A DNA stretch of 64,000 bases. Origin: Avimicrobium caecorum. GTDB taxonomy: Bacteria; Bacillota; Clostridia; Oscillospirales; Ruminococcaceae. The notes beneath the pieces are model-generated. The model was not told the origin of the DNA and searched no databases. It saw only the letters and a program-made list of their open reading frames with translations. Positions 42,111-51,381 of this stretch are shown piece by piece (position 1 is the first letter of the stretch; each line of letters opens with the position of its first letter). The stretch lies in contig CAJFNJ010000028.1 of NCBI GenBank assembly GCA_904394705.1, positions 86,720 to 150,719 on the forward strand, given 5' to 3'. The position numbers and the translations under genes were made by a program.

Positions 42111-43001
42111 TCACCCCTCCAGTTCCAGATCAAAGCCGCAGCTTTCCCCGGTGACTTCAATGGAGGCCACCCGGCTCTGTTTTGCGATGGTCCCGGCATT
42201 CACCCAGTAAGTCCCCGCCGGGACCTGGGTCAGGTACAGCACACCGGACGCATCGGTAAAACCGGTGTAGGAATCCAGGGAGAGTCCTCCGTAGACATCA
42301 AAGTTCTTCTGGTCTGCGTTCTGAAGCTCCACAAACATATTGGCGGCTGGCTCCCCGTTCCGGGTCAGACGCAGGCACACCCTGCCCTCGGTTTCTGCGT
42401 AGCCGGCATAGAGATTGGGCTGGTCGATCTGCAGCTTAAAGGCCGGGACTGTGTTCTCCCAGGTGAGGGTGACCCACTGGGTGGAATCGGTCTGGGTTCC
42501 GTCCGCTGCCCGCTGGGTCACCCGGACTTCCAGCTTCCGGGGCAGGCCTTCCACCACCTGAGTCCCTGATCCGTCCAAAGCAATCAGGCCGGCCTGGGCT
42601 GTCCCTGTCCCATCAATCCGCACCGCAAAGTATTCACTGGGGCTGTAATCGGTTCCATTTTCGGCATTCTGCCGGGCATTCCAGCGGTACTCCTCCTCGG
42701 TGGTAAAGCCCAGACGGGCATTCTGCACCGGACTGCCGTTGGAATCCACCACCTCAAAGCGAATGATCCCCTCCGGGTACCGGCTCTGATATTCCACAGC
42801 GGTATGCTCCGGGTCGTGGAATTCCAGCTGGTATTCCGGCTCCTCAGAACCGATTCCCACATCCGGCGCAATCTTGCCGGTTTCGCTTTCCGCCGTCCGG
42901 GCTTGCTCTTCCGGCACCGGTGCTTGGGCCTCCGGGGACTGGGGCTCTGAAAAAGCAGAGCCAAACAGCAGGCAAATTGCCAGGAAAACTGCGGTGCTCA
43001 T
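42111..43001 (-). CDS. Secreted protein with C-terminal carboxypeptidase-regulatory-like domain
   Basis: The 296-residue protein begins with a signal peptide (STAVFLAICLLFGSAFS) and an acidic Pro/Glu-rich spacer. Two beta-sandwich-like parts follow: IIRFEVVDSNGSPVQNARLG and, at the end, GEPAANMFVELQN with GFTDASGVLYLTQVPAGTYW, a typical Cna-B/regulatory-domain pattern. There is no sortase motif or anchor. It could be a structural surface or extracellular protein. It is monocistronic between a terminator and a hairpin-rich gap. Confidence 0.65.
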   Translation of the reverse strand: MSTAVFLAICLLFGSAFSEPQSPEAQAPVPEEQARTAESETGKIAPDVGIGSEEPEYQLEFHDPEHTAVEYQSRYPEGIIRFEVVDSNGSPVQNARLGFTTEEEYRWNARQNAENGTDYSPSEYFAVRIDGTGTAQAGLIALDGSGTQVVEGLPRKLEVRVTQRAADGTQTDSTQWVTLTWENTVPAFKLQIDQPNLYAGYAETEGRVCLRLTRNGEPAANMFVELQNADQKNFDVYGGLSLDSYTGFTDASGVLYLTQVPAGTYWVNAGTIAKQSRVASIEVTGESCGFDLELEG

Positions 43002-43136
43002 GGTCGAATTCCCTCTTTCCGTTCCGATGTTCCGGCCTCTGCCGGGAAATTTCTGTCAGTTTCAGTTTAATGCTTACACTGCGAAAAGCAACAGCCCGGG
43101 TTATGCTGTCCGGGCAGAACTTCCGAATAAAAGCAA

Positions 43137-43162
43137 AAGGGGCGGACAGCTGTCCGCCCCCT
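43137..43162 (-). terminator. Terminator after the M20 amidohydrolase gene
   Basis: GGGGCGGACAGCTGTCCGCCCC is a perfect 22-nt palindrome at 43139-43160, followed on the minus strand by TTTTGCTTTT. Confidence 0.8.
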
Positions 43163-43185
43163 TCTGATGATTCTGACCGGGAAAC

Positions 43186-44346
43186 TCAGTTGTTTTCGCC
43201 GTTGAGGAAGTCCCAGGCCACCTGACAGTGCAGAGCTACGCCGGTGGGGAAGCTGTCCTCGTCAAAGACTACATAGTCGCTGTGGTTGGGATATTCTCCG
43301 CCGGCACCCAGACGGGCAAAGGCAGCCTTTGCCAGGACGGTGTACTCGGAGAAGTCCTCGCCGCCCATGCCGGGCTGGGCCTGCAGAACCTGAGCCGGAT
43401 CGCTGACAACCTTACCGGCAGCCTTGCGCACCAGATCGATGGCGTCAGGGTCATTGACCAGCACTTCGGTGAGCATATCATATTCCACCTCAGCCTCACA
43501 GCGGTAGGCAGCGGCGGTGTTCTTGGCAACACGCTCCACAATGCCGGGCAGCTGATGGTGCAGATCCACATCATAGCTGCGGATGGTGCCTTCCAGCACA
43601 GCCTCACCGGATACGATGTTGAAGCGGCTGCCCGAATGCAGGCTGCCCACCGTTACAACCAGCTGGGTAGCAGCTGCAACTTCCCGGCTGACAATGGGCT
43701 GCAGGTTCATAACCAGAGCCGCAGCCGCAACAGTGGCGTCAATACCGGCTTCCGGACGGGCGCCATGGCTGGCCTTGCCGGTTACCTTGATGGTGAAGCG
43801 GTCAGCAGCAGCCGCACTGGCGCCTGCCATCATGGCAACGCTGCCCACATCCATCTGGGAACCGATATGGATGCCGAAGATGAAGTCCACGCCGTCCAGA
43901 CCGTGCTGCTGGATTACAGCCTTGGCGCCTCTGCCGATCTCCTCCGCGGGCTGGAACAGCAGCTTGACAGTACCGCACAGCTGATCCTTGACCTGCATCA
44001 GCACCTTGGCAGCGCCCACCAGCATGGCGGCATGGGTATCATGTCCGCAGGCATGCATGAATCCGTCATTCTTGGAGGCAAAGGGAAGCCCGGTCTTTTC
44101 CGTGATGCTCAGCGCGTCAATATCCGCACGCAGCGCGATGGTCTTGCCCGGTTTGCCGCCCTTGATCTCCGCAATCAGTCCGGTCGGCTCGAACCGGCGA
44201 TAGGGAATCCCCAGTTTGTCCATTTCCTTGGCGATCTGCTCTGTGGTGCGGAACTCCTGGAAGCTCGCCTCCGGATGCTCGTGAAGATCCCGGCGAAATG
44301 CCACTACTTCCGGCTGTACAGCCTCTGCCATTGCTCTAAAATCCAT
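43186..44346 (-). CDS. M20 family metallo-amidohydrolase
   Basis: The 386-residue zinc enzyme is of the hippurate/IAA-amino-acid/N-acyl-aminoacylase type. It starts with VVAFRRDLHEHPEASFQE, and the metal site is MHACGHDTHAAMLVGAA. The catalytic Glu pair is in LFQPAEEIGRGAKA, and the lid-domain part is GKASHGARPEAGID. The end carries GMGGEDFSEYT. It releases an amino acid from an N-acyl or N-acetyl conjugate in the cytoplasm. The natural substrate is uncertain. It is monocistronic. Confidence 0.92.
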   Translation of the reverse strand: MDFRAMAEAVQPEVVAFRRDLHEHPEASFQEFRTTEQIAKEMDKLGIPYRRFEPTGLIAEIKGGKPGKTIALRADIDALSITEKTGLPFASKNDGFMHACGHDTHAAMLVGAAKVLMQVKDQLCGTVKLLFQPAEEIGRGAKAVIQQHGLDGVDFIFGIHIGSQMDVGSVAMMAGASAAAADRFTIKVTGKASHGARPEAGIDATVAAAALVMNLQPIVSREVAAATQLVVTVGSLHSGSRFNIVSGEAVLEGTIRSYDVDLHHQLPGIVERVAKNTAAAYRCEAEVEYDMLTEVLVNDPDAIDLVRKAAGKVVSDPAQVLQAQPGMGGEDFSEYTVLAKAAFARLGAGGEYPNHSDYVVFDEDSFPTGVALHCQVAWDFLNGENN

Positions 44347-44543
44347 ATCAAACCCTCCCTGGTCTTGTTGGCTGCGGAAAACAGGTATCTGCTGTTTCCT
44401 TGTAAAAATATTGCATTTATTGTAGCACGGTAAAGTGAGAAAGTCAACGGAAAATATTCACCGGATGCGATGTTTTCTTCTGGCTTCCTGTCCGGCGGCA
44501 TACAGAAAGAGCCGCCTTCCTGCAGATTTCCGTCTATGGTGCT

Positions 44544-45032
44544 TCACGCCTCACAGAGCAGATGATCCAGTTCGGCCCGGTACCCACGCTGCCAGACCTC
44601 GAAGATCAGATAGGACAGCACCCCGAACAGAACACCGGGCCAATAGGAAGCTGTCCCGGATATGCCCAGCTCCAGCAGCAAAAATACCGGGGAAACCATC
44701 GCAAAAGTCCGGAGCTGATCCAGTCCATCCTTGCGCTGGACCCGGAGATCCTCGATCCCCTCGCCCATATCCTCCAGCGGAGCGGTGCTCAGTTCCTGGA
44801 TCTTGTCCTGCCAGGTCCAGACCAGGCCAAACTGGGTCTTGGGCTGCAGGAAGGTGAGGACAAACCCCATCAGGAGCATGCCTCCCACCTCTGCTTTGGA
44901 GCCGGAGGAAAATACACCGTTTATATAGAGCACCAGTGCCAGCGCCGCAAACAGCTCCATTAGAATCAGCGCCTTCATCGGGCCGAGCTTCCGGCGCAGA
45001 ACCATCAGCCCATTCTGAAGATTCTCTCTCAT
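44544..45032 (-). CDS. Membrane protein of unknown function
   Basis: The 162-residue protein has helices near residues 20-40 (ALILMELFAALALVLYINGV), 48-65 and two in the last 50 residues, around a charged soluble loop (about 70-110, DKIQELSTAPLEDMGEGIED). I recognise no family. It is 47 nt downstream of a lipoprotein gene and may belong to the same transcript. Confidence 0.6.
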   Translation of the reverse strand: MRENLQNGLMVLRRKLGPMKALILMELFAALALVLYINGVFSSGSKAEVGGMLLMGFVLTFLQPKTQFGLVWTWQDKIQELSTAPLEDMGEGIEDLRVQRKDGLDQLRTFAMVSPVFLLLELGISGTASYWPGVLFGVLSYLIFEVWQRGYRAELDHLLCEA

Positions 45033-45079
45033 ATTGCTCCCTCCTGTCGTCCGGCATCCTTACCGCCGCCTGCCCTGGT

Positions 45080-45955
45080 TTATGAGAATATCCCGGACAG
45101 TGTACTGAATGCCTCTTTCTCCACCAGATACCAGACGGAGTCATGCTTCATCAGTCCGGCTCCATCCTGTGTCTGGCTGCTGAATATATAGGAATCGCCT
45201 TCCCCGAAGCTCACCTCGATGGTTTCGCCTCCCGTATCCGGGGTGAACTCGCCCTCCAGCGGACGGGCATCCGCAATCCAGCCCCGGATCTGCTCCTGGA
45301 GCGCTGTATCCCAGACCACCCGCTCGCTGGCACGGTACAGGCTGGACTTTTTCAGCACGATCTGTTCTGTGCCCGAGGTCTGCGCCGCATCTGCCCCTTC
45401 CGGTACAGCCGGCAGCGCAGGAATCACTGCGTCGGCCCATGTGCTCAGCCCGGCGCCGCCCTGGTACAGAACCCCGTCCTTGGCAATGTAATCCGCATCG
45501 CTTTCCCGGTAGAGCTGGTAGCGCTGTTCACCGCCATCCATGCTGTACACCAGCAGGATCTCCACCGGCTGGGCATCGCTGGGAATGGCCTTATCACTGG
45601 GAATCACGCTCTGCAGCTCTGCCGCGAATTGCGCCGCCTTCTGCCCGTCGGAGACGACAACCATTTCGGCTGCAATGGCATTCCGGGCCGTTACATTGAC
45701 CTGCACCGGTTCCGCTTCCGCCGATGTGACAGGCCGGATGCTCACCGTCCGGGGCTGACTGGAAACAGGTTCTTCCGGCTCAACCGTTTCCTCCGGCTGG
45801 GAATCTTCGGAGGGCTGCTCCACGCTCTCTGAGGAGGACTCCATTGCCTGGGAGCTCTCCTCCCGGGAGCCGGACACCTCCTCCCCGTTCCGGGAACAGG
45901 CGGTCATCATCAGCAGGCAGCTGACGCACAGAATCCCTGCAATCCATCGTTTCAT
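45080..45955 (-). CDS. Lipoprotein with Ser/Glu/Pro linker, unknown function
   Basis: The 291-residue protein has a lipobox MMTAC (Cys 20) and an acidic Ser-rich spacer to about residue 70. A folded part of about 220 residues follows, with VNVTARNAIAAEMVVVSDG, VEILLVYSMDGGEQRYQLY and ETIEVSFGEGDSYIFSS. I do not recognise the domain. It lies 40 nt after the lipoprotein gene at 45996-46679, probably in one operon with it and the membrane protein downstream. Confidence 0.65.
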   Translation of the reverse strand: MKRWIAGILCVSCLLMMTACSRNGEEVSGSREESSQAMESSSESVEQPSEDSQPEETVEPEEPVSSQPRTVSIRPVTSAEAEPVQVNVTARNAIAAEMVVVSDGQKAAQFAAELQSVIPSDKAIPSDAQPVEILLVYSMDGGEQRYQLYRESDADYIAKDGVLYQGGAGLSTWADAVIPALPAVPEGADAAQTSGTEQIVLKKSSLYRASERVVWDTALQEQIRGWIADARPLEGEFTPDTGGETIEVSFGEGDSYIFSSQTQDGAGLMKHDSVWYLVEKEAFSTLSGIFS

Positions 45956-45995
45956 CGGATCTTCTCCTCCTCACTGATATAAAGGCTGCGATATG

Positions 45996-46679
45996 TTAAC
46001 CCGCAATATTCTGGATGGGCACCCCGCCGGTTTCATCAATCTCCAGAATATGCCGCTCACTCTCCCCGCCGATCTGCACAATCAGCCAGTTGCTGTTCAG
46101 CGTAACGCTCCACAGCCGGCTGCCGCTCTGGTCAAATGCCGCCACATTGGTGGCTCCGCCTGTGGCAGGGTTCCCCAGCTCCGCCATCACGGCAGGAGAA
46201 AGCCCCTCCAGTGTATCGAGGACAGTATTGACCTCCTCTTCGGTGAGATCCCGCTCGGTATTCATTGTGGAAACCAGCAGCCGGGCAATGGAATCCCGGT
46301 CCGAAATGGCCTGATTCCAGGCTTCCAGGTCCGCCTCGGTTCCCAGCACTTCGGTGCCGGTTCCAAAGATGCTGCCGTTATTCATCACAACGGCCCCGGT
46401 GATCCCCTCTGCTACCGGTTCGCTGGCGGACGGTGCCTGCGAAGCGGCATCGGGCACACTGGAGGACGGCAGATCCCCGGCAGAGGCGGCATCGCCCTCC
46501 GAAGATCCGCCCTCAGAGGCGGGCTCTTCCGTCTCGGACGAGGACTCCGGCTCCTCCGCCTGACTGGACTGGGAGGAGTTCTGCGGATTCTCCTCCTCGG
46601 TCTGTGAACTGCATCCTGTGAATGCGGCGCTGAGCACCAGAACGGAAACCAGCACCAATGCCATGATTCTCTTCTTCAT
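45996..46679 (-). CDS. Lipoprotein with very long Ser/Glu-rich linker, unknown function
   Basis: The 227-residue lipoprotein has a lipobox AFTGC (Cys 23). About 65 residues of low-complexity Ser/Glu/Pro/Ala follow, then a small domain (TGAVVMNNGSIFGTGTEVLG; LWSVTLNSNWLIVQIGG). The family is not recognised. It is the first gene of a probable three-gene operon of surface proteins. Confidence 0.65.
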   Translation of the reverse strand: MKKRIMALVLVSVLVLSAAFTGCSSQTEEENPQNSSQSSQAEEPESSSETEEPASEGGSSEGDAASAGDLPSSSVPDAASQAPSASEPVAEGITGAVVMNNGSIFGTGTEVLGTEADLEAWNQAISDRDSIARLLVSTMNTERDLTEEEVNTVLDTLEGLSPAVMAELGNPATGGATNVAAFDQSGSRLWSVTLNSNWLIVQIGGESERHILEIDETGGVPIQNIAG

Positions 46680-47008
46680 ACAAATCTCCCTCTCATTTAT
46701 CTGTGTCCATGGATTCCAAACAGGTCTTTATATATTTCATACACTAAATCGATAAAAACTACAACCGGGAAGCCTCAATTCCACCCTGGGAATCTCAGGT
46801 AAACCCGTCCCATTTTATGGGAATTTTCCACAATATTTTCGCTCCGGACCTATAAAAATGACCTGCCGCATGTGTAAAACCTCACATACAGCAGGCCGCA
46901 AATCTATTGACTTCTACAAAATTCAGGCTTTATGCAAATTCCTCCCGCCGCCGGGCCCGGAAGCCGCAAAACAGCCTGCAGCCCGGTATTCCGCCTGTGT
47001 TCCCGGGA
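46680..47008. other. Gap upstream of the lipoprotein operon
   Basis: About 330 nt. The half next to the lipoprotein is AT-rich and should hold its promoter. A terminator for the YolD/polymerase operon lies at 46862-46895. No gene is supported. Confidence 0.5.
46862..46895 (-). terminator. Terminator of the yolD-polymerase operon
   Basis: CCTGC-CGC-ATGTG and CACAT-ACA-GCAGG pair around eight nt; on the minus strand TCATTTTTA follows. It lies about 115 nt after the yolD-like stop. Confidence 0.7.
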
Positions 47009-47434
47009 TCACTCCCCTGACTCCTCCGGCGCAAGGATCTCGAGCTCCAGTACTGTATCCAGGGCGATCCGGCTGCCGTCCTCCAGCACCAGACAGCGGG
47101 CATAGGCATCGATCTGCCGGAGCCGTCCCTGTGCCACCTCATACCGTCCGCCCTCCTTCTGGCTGTCGGCCCGAAACCAGGTGACGGCAACCTCCGGATG
47201 CTCCGCCAGGCGCTCGGTCAGCAGGCTTTGCTTCTGATCCAGCAGGGCTTTGGCGTCCTCGCTCAGCTCGATCTGCCGGTCGGTCAGACGGGCGGTTTCG
47301 GAGATGGCTGCTCCATGCCCGGTGAGTGCCGCAAAGGGAGAGAACTGCGCCGCCCGGTCTGCCATGGACATCCGCGGATGCCTGGATGAAGTAGGATGCG
47401 GCAGATGGATCATATCATCGTATTTTCCGTTCAC
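47009..47434 (-). CDS. YolD-like family protein
   Basis: The 141-residue protein contains the family hallmark MADRAAQFSPFAALTGHGAA, then a YolD-like domain with a C-terminal OB/Sm-like pattern (GRLRQIDAYARCLVLEDGSR). YolD proteins accompany Y-family polymerases in Firmicutes, in the manner of UmuD-UmuC, but their action is unclear. The start overlaps the polymerase stop by 4 nt, so they are translationally coupled. Confidence 0.85.
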   Translation of the reverse strand: MNGKYDDMIHLPHPTSSRHPRMSMADRAAQFSPFAALTGHGAAISETARLTDRQIELSEDAKALLDQKQSLLTERLAEHPEVAVTWFRADSQKEGGRYEVAQGRLRQIDAYARCLVLEDGSRIALDTVLELEILAPEESGE

Positions 47435-48951
47435 TGCTGATGTCCTCCGATCTGCTGGTTCCGCTCCTTGGCGGTGGCGCCCTCCTCCAGATTCATGGCC
47501 TTCAGGATGGCGTTCTTCCCATATTTCTTCTTGATGCCCAGCATGGCCTCCTGGAGTTTTTTCTCCCGGGCGTGGGCAGCGTCCTGTTCAGCCCGCTGCT
47601 GCTCCTGTGCCGCATAGTCGGTGAACAGATCCAGCTGTTCCGGCTGCTGACGCTGCCGGGCTGTGACTTCGTCCACCAGATGGTTGGCGCTGATGCTCAG
47701 CCGCCGGACCAGCAGAGCCGGGTCCATAATCCGGTCATAGAGCGCACTCACCGCCTCCATCAGATCATGGGCCGAGGAGGAATACTGTCCCAGATTGGCA
47801 GTGCCATGAGCATGCTTAGGAATCCTGCGTCCGTAGTGGTCGGTGGTCACCGGGCCGGTATAGTGCTTCCGGCGCTCCGGATCGGTGAGGTTTTCAATGT
47901 CATACCCCACGGTGAGCACCAGCTGATCGGTGAGCAATCCCTTGTCCACCAGATCCAGCGCCAGGGAATCTGCCATCTCCCGCACCACCAGCCGGGCCTG
48001 CTCAAAGGTGTAGGGATTCTGCAGCACCTGCCCCGAAACTACACTCTTGTTTTCCGGCTTGTAGGCTTTGACATCCGCTATGGTACAGGGCTCCCAGCCC
48101 CAGGCATGGTCGATGAGCAGCTCCGCATTGACGCCGAACAGCTTATAGAGCAGTTCCTCATTATAATAGTCTCCGGCTCCGCCCAGCGAGCACCGGGCAA
48201 TATCCCCCATGGTAAAAAGCCCATGGGCTTCCAGCTTGGAGGCATAGCCCCGTCCCACCCGCCAGAAATCGGTCAAAGGACGGTGGTCCCAGAGCAGACG
48301 GCGATAGCTCATTTCATCCAGCTCGGCAATCCGCACCCCGTATTCATCTGCCGGGACATGCTTGGCTTCGATGTCCATGGCGATCTTGGCGAGATAGAGA
48401 TTGGTTCCGATCCCCGCCGCCGCAGTGATGCCGGTGGTTTTGAGAATATCCAGAATGATGGTCCGGGCCAGCTGTCGTCCGGTCATCTGAAAGGCTTCCA
48501 GATAACTGGTGGCGTCAATGAACACCTCATCAATGGAATAGACATGGATGTCCTCCGGAGCCGCGTATTTGAGATAGACCTGATAGATCCGGGTGCTCCA
48601 CTCGATGTAGTGGGCCATCCGGGGCGGTGCGACAATGTAATCCAGCGCCAGTTCCGGAGACTGCCGGAGATCCGGGTCATGCCAGGAGGAACCGGTGAGC
48701 TGATGTCCGGGAGCCTGCCATTTCCGCTGGGCATTCACTTCCCGGACCTTCTCCACCACCTCAAACAGCCGGGCCCGCCCTGAGATGCCATAGGCTTTCA
48801 GGGACGGCGAAACTGCCAGACAGATGGTCTTTTCTGTCCGGCGCTGGTCTGCCACCACCAGATTGGTCGTCATGGGATCGAGCCCCCGCTCCACACACTC
48901 CACCGAGGCATAGAAGCTCTTGAGATCACAGCAGATATAGCACTTTTCCAT
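47431..48951 (-). CDS. Y-family DNA polymerase (UmuC/ImpB/UvrX type)
   Basis: The 506-residue error-prone polymerase begins CYICCDLKSFYASVECVERG, giving the first catalytic Asp. The second acidic site is VYSIDEVFIDATSYL. Later parts are a thumb helix-hairpin-helix (FWRVGRGYASKLEAHGLFTM) and a little-finger domain, then a Gln/Arg-rich C-terminus of about 60 residues. It copies over damaged template bases. ATG 48951 is chosen; GGAGG lies 12 nt upstream. It is coupled to the YolD gene downstream and 41 nt from the phosphatase gene upstream. Confidence 0.9.
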   Translation of the reverse strand: MEKCYICCDLKSFYASVECVERGLDPMTTNLVVADQRRTEKTICLAVSPSLKAYGISGRARLFEVVEKVREVNAQRKWQAPGHQLTGSSWHDPDLRQSPELALDYIVAPPRMAHYIEWSTRIYQVYLKYAAPEDIHVYSIDEVFIDATSYLEAFQMTGRQLARTIILDILKTTGITAAAGIGTNLYLAKIAMDIEAKHVPADEYGVRIAELDEMSYRRLLWDHRPLTDFWRVGRGYASKLEAHGLFTMGDIARCSLGGAGDYYNEELLYKLFGVNAELLIDHAWGWEPCTIADVKAYKPENKSVVSGQVLQNPYTFEQARLVVREMADSLALDLVDKGLLTDQLVLTVGYDIENLTDPERRKHYTGPVTTDHYGRRIPKHAHGTANLGQYSSSAHDLMEAVSALYDRIMDPALLVRRLSISANHLVDEVTARQRQQPEQLDLFTDYAAQEQQRAEQDAAHAREKKLQEAMLGIKKKYGKNAILKAMNLEEGATAKERNQQIGGHQQ

Positions 48952-48992
48952 TATGCCCCAGCCTCCTTTCATGATTGGGGTTATGGCTGCGG

Positions 48993-49448
48993 TCAATCAG
49001 CTGTCAGTGTGCGGAGCAGACCCTCGCAGCCCTCGAGAATATCCGTCCAGGCTGTATCGAAATCCCCCGAGTACCAGGGGTCCGCAACCTCTCCCGGACG
49101 GCCGGTATAATCCATGAGCAGGTGGATTTTGCCGTCGGGGTCGCCGCCGCAGATCTGCTGCATCCGGCGCAGGTTCGCCCGATCCATCCCGATGAGCAGA
49201 TCCCAGCGGCTGTAATCCTCCCGCCGCATCTGCCGGGCTGTTTTGCCGGAACAGCCGATCCCATGCTCTCCCAGCTTGCGCCGTGCCGGCGGGTAGACCG
49301 GGTTTCCGATCTCCTCAGTACTGGTTGCGGCAGATGCTATTTCGAACTGGCTGGAAAGTCCAGCCTTCAGCGCCAGGTCTTTCATTATAAACTCAGCCAT
49401 CGGACTGCGGCATATATTGCCGTGGCAAACAAATAATACCCGAATCAC
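48993..49448 (-). CDS. Low-molecular-weight protein tyrosine phosphatase
   Basis: The 151-residue enzyme has the P-loop VLFVCHGNICRSPMAE (Cys 8) and the general acid in VADPWYSGDFD. Both are complete, so it should be active. Bacterial relatives dephosphorylate tyrosine kinases or phospho-arginine. The motif CHGNICRSPMAE is more like tyrosine-type enzymes. The start is GTG 49448 with GAGGTG upstream. It probably heads the phosphatase-polymerase-YolD operon. Confidence 0.92.
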   Translation of the reverse strand: MIRVLFVCHGNICRSPMAEFIMKDLALKAGLSSQFEIASAATSTEEIGNPVYPPARRKLGEHGIGCSGKTARQMRREDYSRWDLLIGMDRANLRRMQQICGGDPDGKIHLLMDYTGRPGEVADPWYSGDFDTAWTDILEGCEGLLRTLTAD

Positions 49449-49802
49449 AGCGGCAAATCACCTCATTTTCTTTATTTTTTATTATAACACAACCACTGGT
49501 CCCGGCAAAAGCCCCGGGCTTCTCCCACAGATGCTGCACTCCGCTGGTATATTTCCCCGGCGATGGATAGACCATACCCCAAGCGCCCTGCAAAGCCGCT
49601 TTATTTGGGGTAATACAGCGCCCACTGTTATAAAACTATGAAGCATCACCGTATAGTCCGGCGAAAAAACATGTTTCCCATCGTGCCACGGCTTCCTGAG
49701 CTGAGATGGCACTCTTGCAAGGCTCGGCAGAACGCTTCTCTGCCCTTTCTCTTTTCGCACAAAAAGAGAGGGGATCTCTCCCCTCTCTTTGACAACAGAT
49801 GT
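49449..49802. other. Gap between two minus-strand units
   Basis: About 350 nt. Near the phosphatase gene an extended -10 (TGT-TATAAT, minus strand 49499-49491) is the likely promoter. An 8-bp inverted repeat TACCCCAA (49575-49582) / TTGGGGTA (49605-49612) has no assigned role. The terminator of the opuC operon lies at 49763-49790. Confidence 0.5.
49763..49790 (-). terminator. Terminator of the osmolyte transporter operon
   Basis: AAAGAGAGGGG and CCCCTCTCTTT pair around six nt; a T run follows on the minus strand. It begins 12 nt after the stop codon. Confidence 0.9.
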
Positions 49803-51377
49803 TCAGACCAGACCCTTTTCCACCAGGAATTCATGTGCCACTTCCTGGGTGGTCATGCCCTCCACATCCACCTTGTAGTTCATTTCCCGCATCTCCTCGG
49901 TGGAGATGGCATTGTCCAGCAGCGGCAGAACCTCCCGCAGTTCCGGATACCGCTCATAGACATCGCCCCGGATCACATTGACGCACTGATACGGCGGGAA
50001 GAATTCCATGTCGTCCTCCAGGCAGAGCAGCCCGGATTTCATCAGCAGCGCATCGGTTTCATAGGCATCGGTCACTTCCACTTCGCCCGAAAGGATTGCC
50101 TGGTACCGCACATTGCCATCCAGACCCCGCTCATCCTTGAACTGAACGCCATGCTCTGCCTTGAGCCTGGGAAGCAGATCCTCCCGGATCAGGAAGGAAG
50201 TTGTGGCGCCCAGCCGCAGCGACGGCGCCTGCTGCACCAGCTGGGACAGAGTGGTGAGGCCATAGGTCCGGGCTGTCTCCTCGGTCACAGCCAGTACATA
50301 GGTGTTGCTGAATCCCAGCGGCTCCGATACCTCAAAGCCGAACTGCTCCTTCATACCGGTCCGGACATTCTCATAGACCCGTTCCGGATTGGTATCCATG
50401 GGCAGATGCAGCACCTGCGGCGCCAGCATGCCGGTATAGTCGGTCACCATATCAATGGAGCCATTTTCCAGCGCCGGCATGGTGATCATCAGGCCGTTGA
50501 GGTTGTATACCCGCTCCACCGGGATATCGGTCCTGGTCTCGATGAGCTCCACATAGATGTCCCCGAGGATCATGCCCTCGGTAAAGTTCTGAGCGCCGAC
50601 CAGCAGCCGGTTCTCGTCCTTGGAAAAGCTGCGGACCAGCGAGCTGACCGATGGAACGATCAGCAGCACAGCACACAGGGCCAATGCCACAGCCTGACGG
50701 GCCAGACGCTTGCGCCGGGGCATATAGACGATCTTATCCGCGGGCTTGAGTCCTTCGGGGGTGATGGCTTTTTCCACCTTGCCCAGCACAAAATCCACAG
50801 CCAGCGCCAGCAGACAGGCCGGGATTGCGCCCAGCAGCACCAGGTTGGCATCGTTGGCGTTGAGGCCCATGTTGATCATCCAGCCAAGGCCGCCCGCGCC
50901 GGCAAAGGCAGCGATGGTGACGGTGCCCACAGCGGTGACCGCCGAAATGCGGATACCTGCCATAATAAACGGCAGAGCCAGCGGGAGCTGGATGCGCAGC
51001 AGCTGCTGGGTTTTGGAAAGGCCGATGCCGCTGGCAGCCTCCAGCAGTTTGGGGTCGATGCCGGTGATGCCGGTATAGGTGTTCTTGATGATGGGCAGTA
51101 GGGCATAGATCACTACCATGATAATGGCAGGCTTCTGACCGATGCCCACAAAGGGTACCATAAAGGCCAGCAGACCGATGCTGGGAATGGACTGCATGAG
51201 GTTGGCAATGCCGATGACAATGGCAGCAGCCTTGTCATTCTTTGTAATGGCGATACCGATCAGACCGCCGACAATCAGGGAGGCCAGCACTGCCAGTGAG
51301 GTCATTTCCATGTGTTCGATGGTCAGTTCCAGCAGTTCTCCCCGGCGTTCCATGAATTGGGTAAGAAATTCACTCAT
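49803..51377 (-). CDS. OpuC/ProW-type osmolyte permease fused to its substrate-binding domain
   Basis: The 524-residue protein joins two parts. Residues 1-230 are a permease with about six helices and the EAA-type loop EAASGIGLSKTQQLLRIQLP. After a helix near residue 240 (AVALALCAVLLIVPSVSSLV) comes a glycine betaine/choline-type binding domain (LLVGAQNFTEGMILGDIYVE; DLLPRLKAEHGVQFKDERGL). Substrates are probably betaine, carnitine, choline or proline betaine. ATG 51377 has GGAGGAG upstream. It lies 4 nt after the ATPase gene. Such fusions replace the separate OpuCB, OpuCC and OpuCD proteins. Confidence 0.9.
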   Translation of the reverse strand: MSEFLTQFMERRGELLELTIEHMEMTSLAVLASLIVGGLIGIAITKNDKAAAIVIGIANLMQSIPSIGLLAFMVPFVGIGQKPAIIMVVIYALLPIIKNTYTGITGIDPKLLEAASGIGLSKTQQLLRIQLPLALPFIMAGIRISAVTAVGTVTIAAFAGAGGLGWMINMGLNANDANLVLLGAIPACLLALAVDFVLGKVEKAITPEGLKPADKIVYMPRRKRLARQAVALALCAVLLIVPSVSSLVRSFSKDENRLLVGAQNFTEGMILGDIYVELIETRTDIPVERVYNLNGLMITMPALENGSIDMVTDYTGMLAPQVLHLPMDTNPERVYENVRTGMKEQFGFEVSEPLGFSNTYVLAVTEETARTYGLTTLSQLVQQAPSLRLGATTSFLIREDLLPRLKAEHGVQFKDERGLDGNVRYQAILSGEVEVTDAYETDALLMKSGLLCLEDDMEFFPPYQCVNVIRGDVYERYPELREVLPLLDNAISTEEMREMNYKVDVEGMTTQEVAHEFLVEKGLV

Positions 51378-51381
51378 AGCT

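Noticed and set aside
47009..48951. Mobile element suggested by the YolD/Y-polymerase pair
   Set aside because: The pair is often on plasmids or phages, but no integrase, transposase or terminal repeats are visible around it.
49449..49560. LexA/SOS box before the phosphatase-polymerase operon
   Set aside because: No GAAC-N4-GTTC type sequence is apparent in the upstream region.
49482..49760. 92-codon open frame on the minus strand in the gap before opuC
   Set aside because: It overlaps promoter and terminator signals, lacks a ribosome site and has no protein-like pattern.
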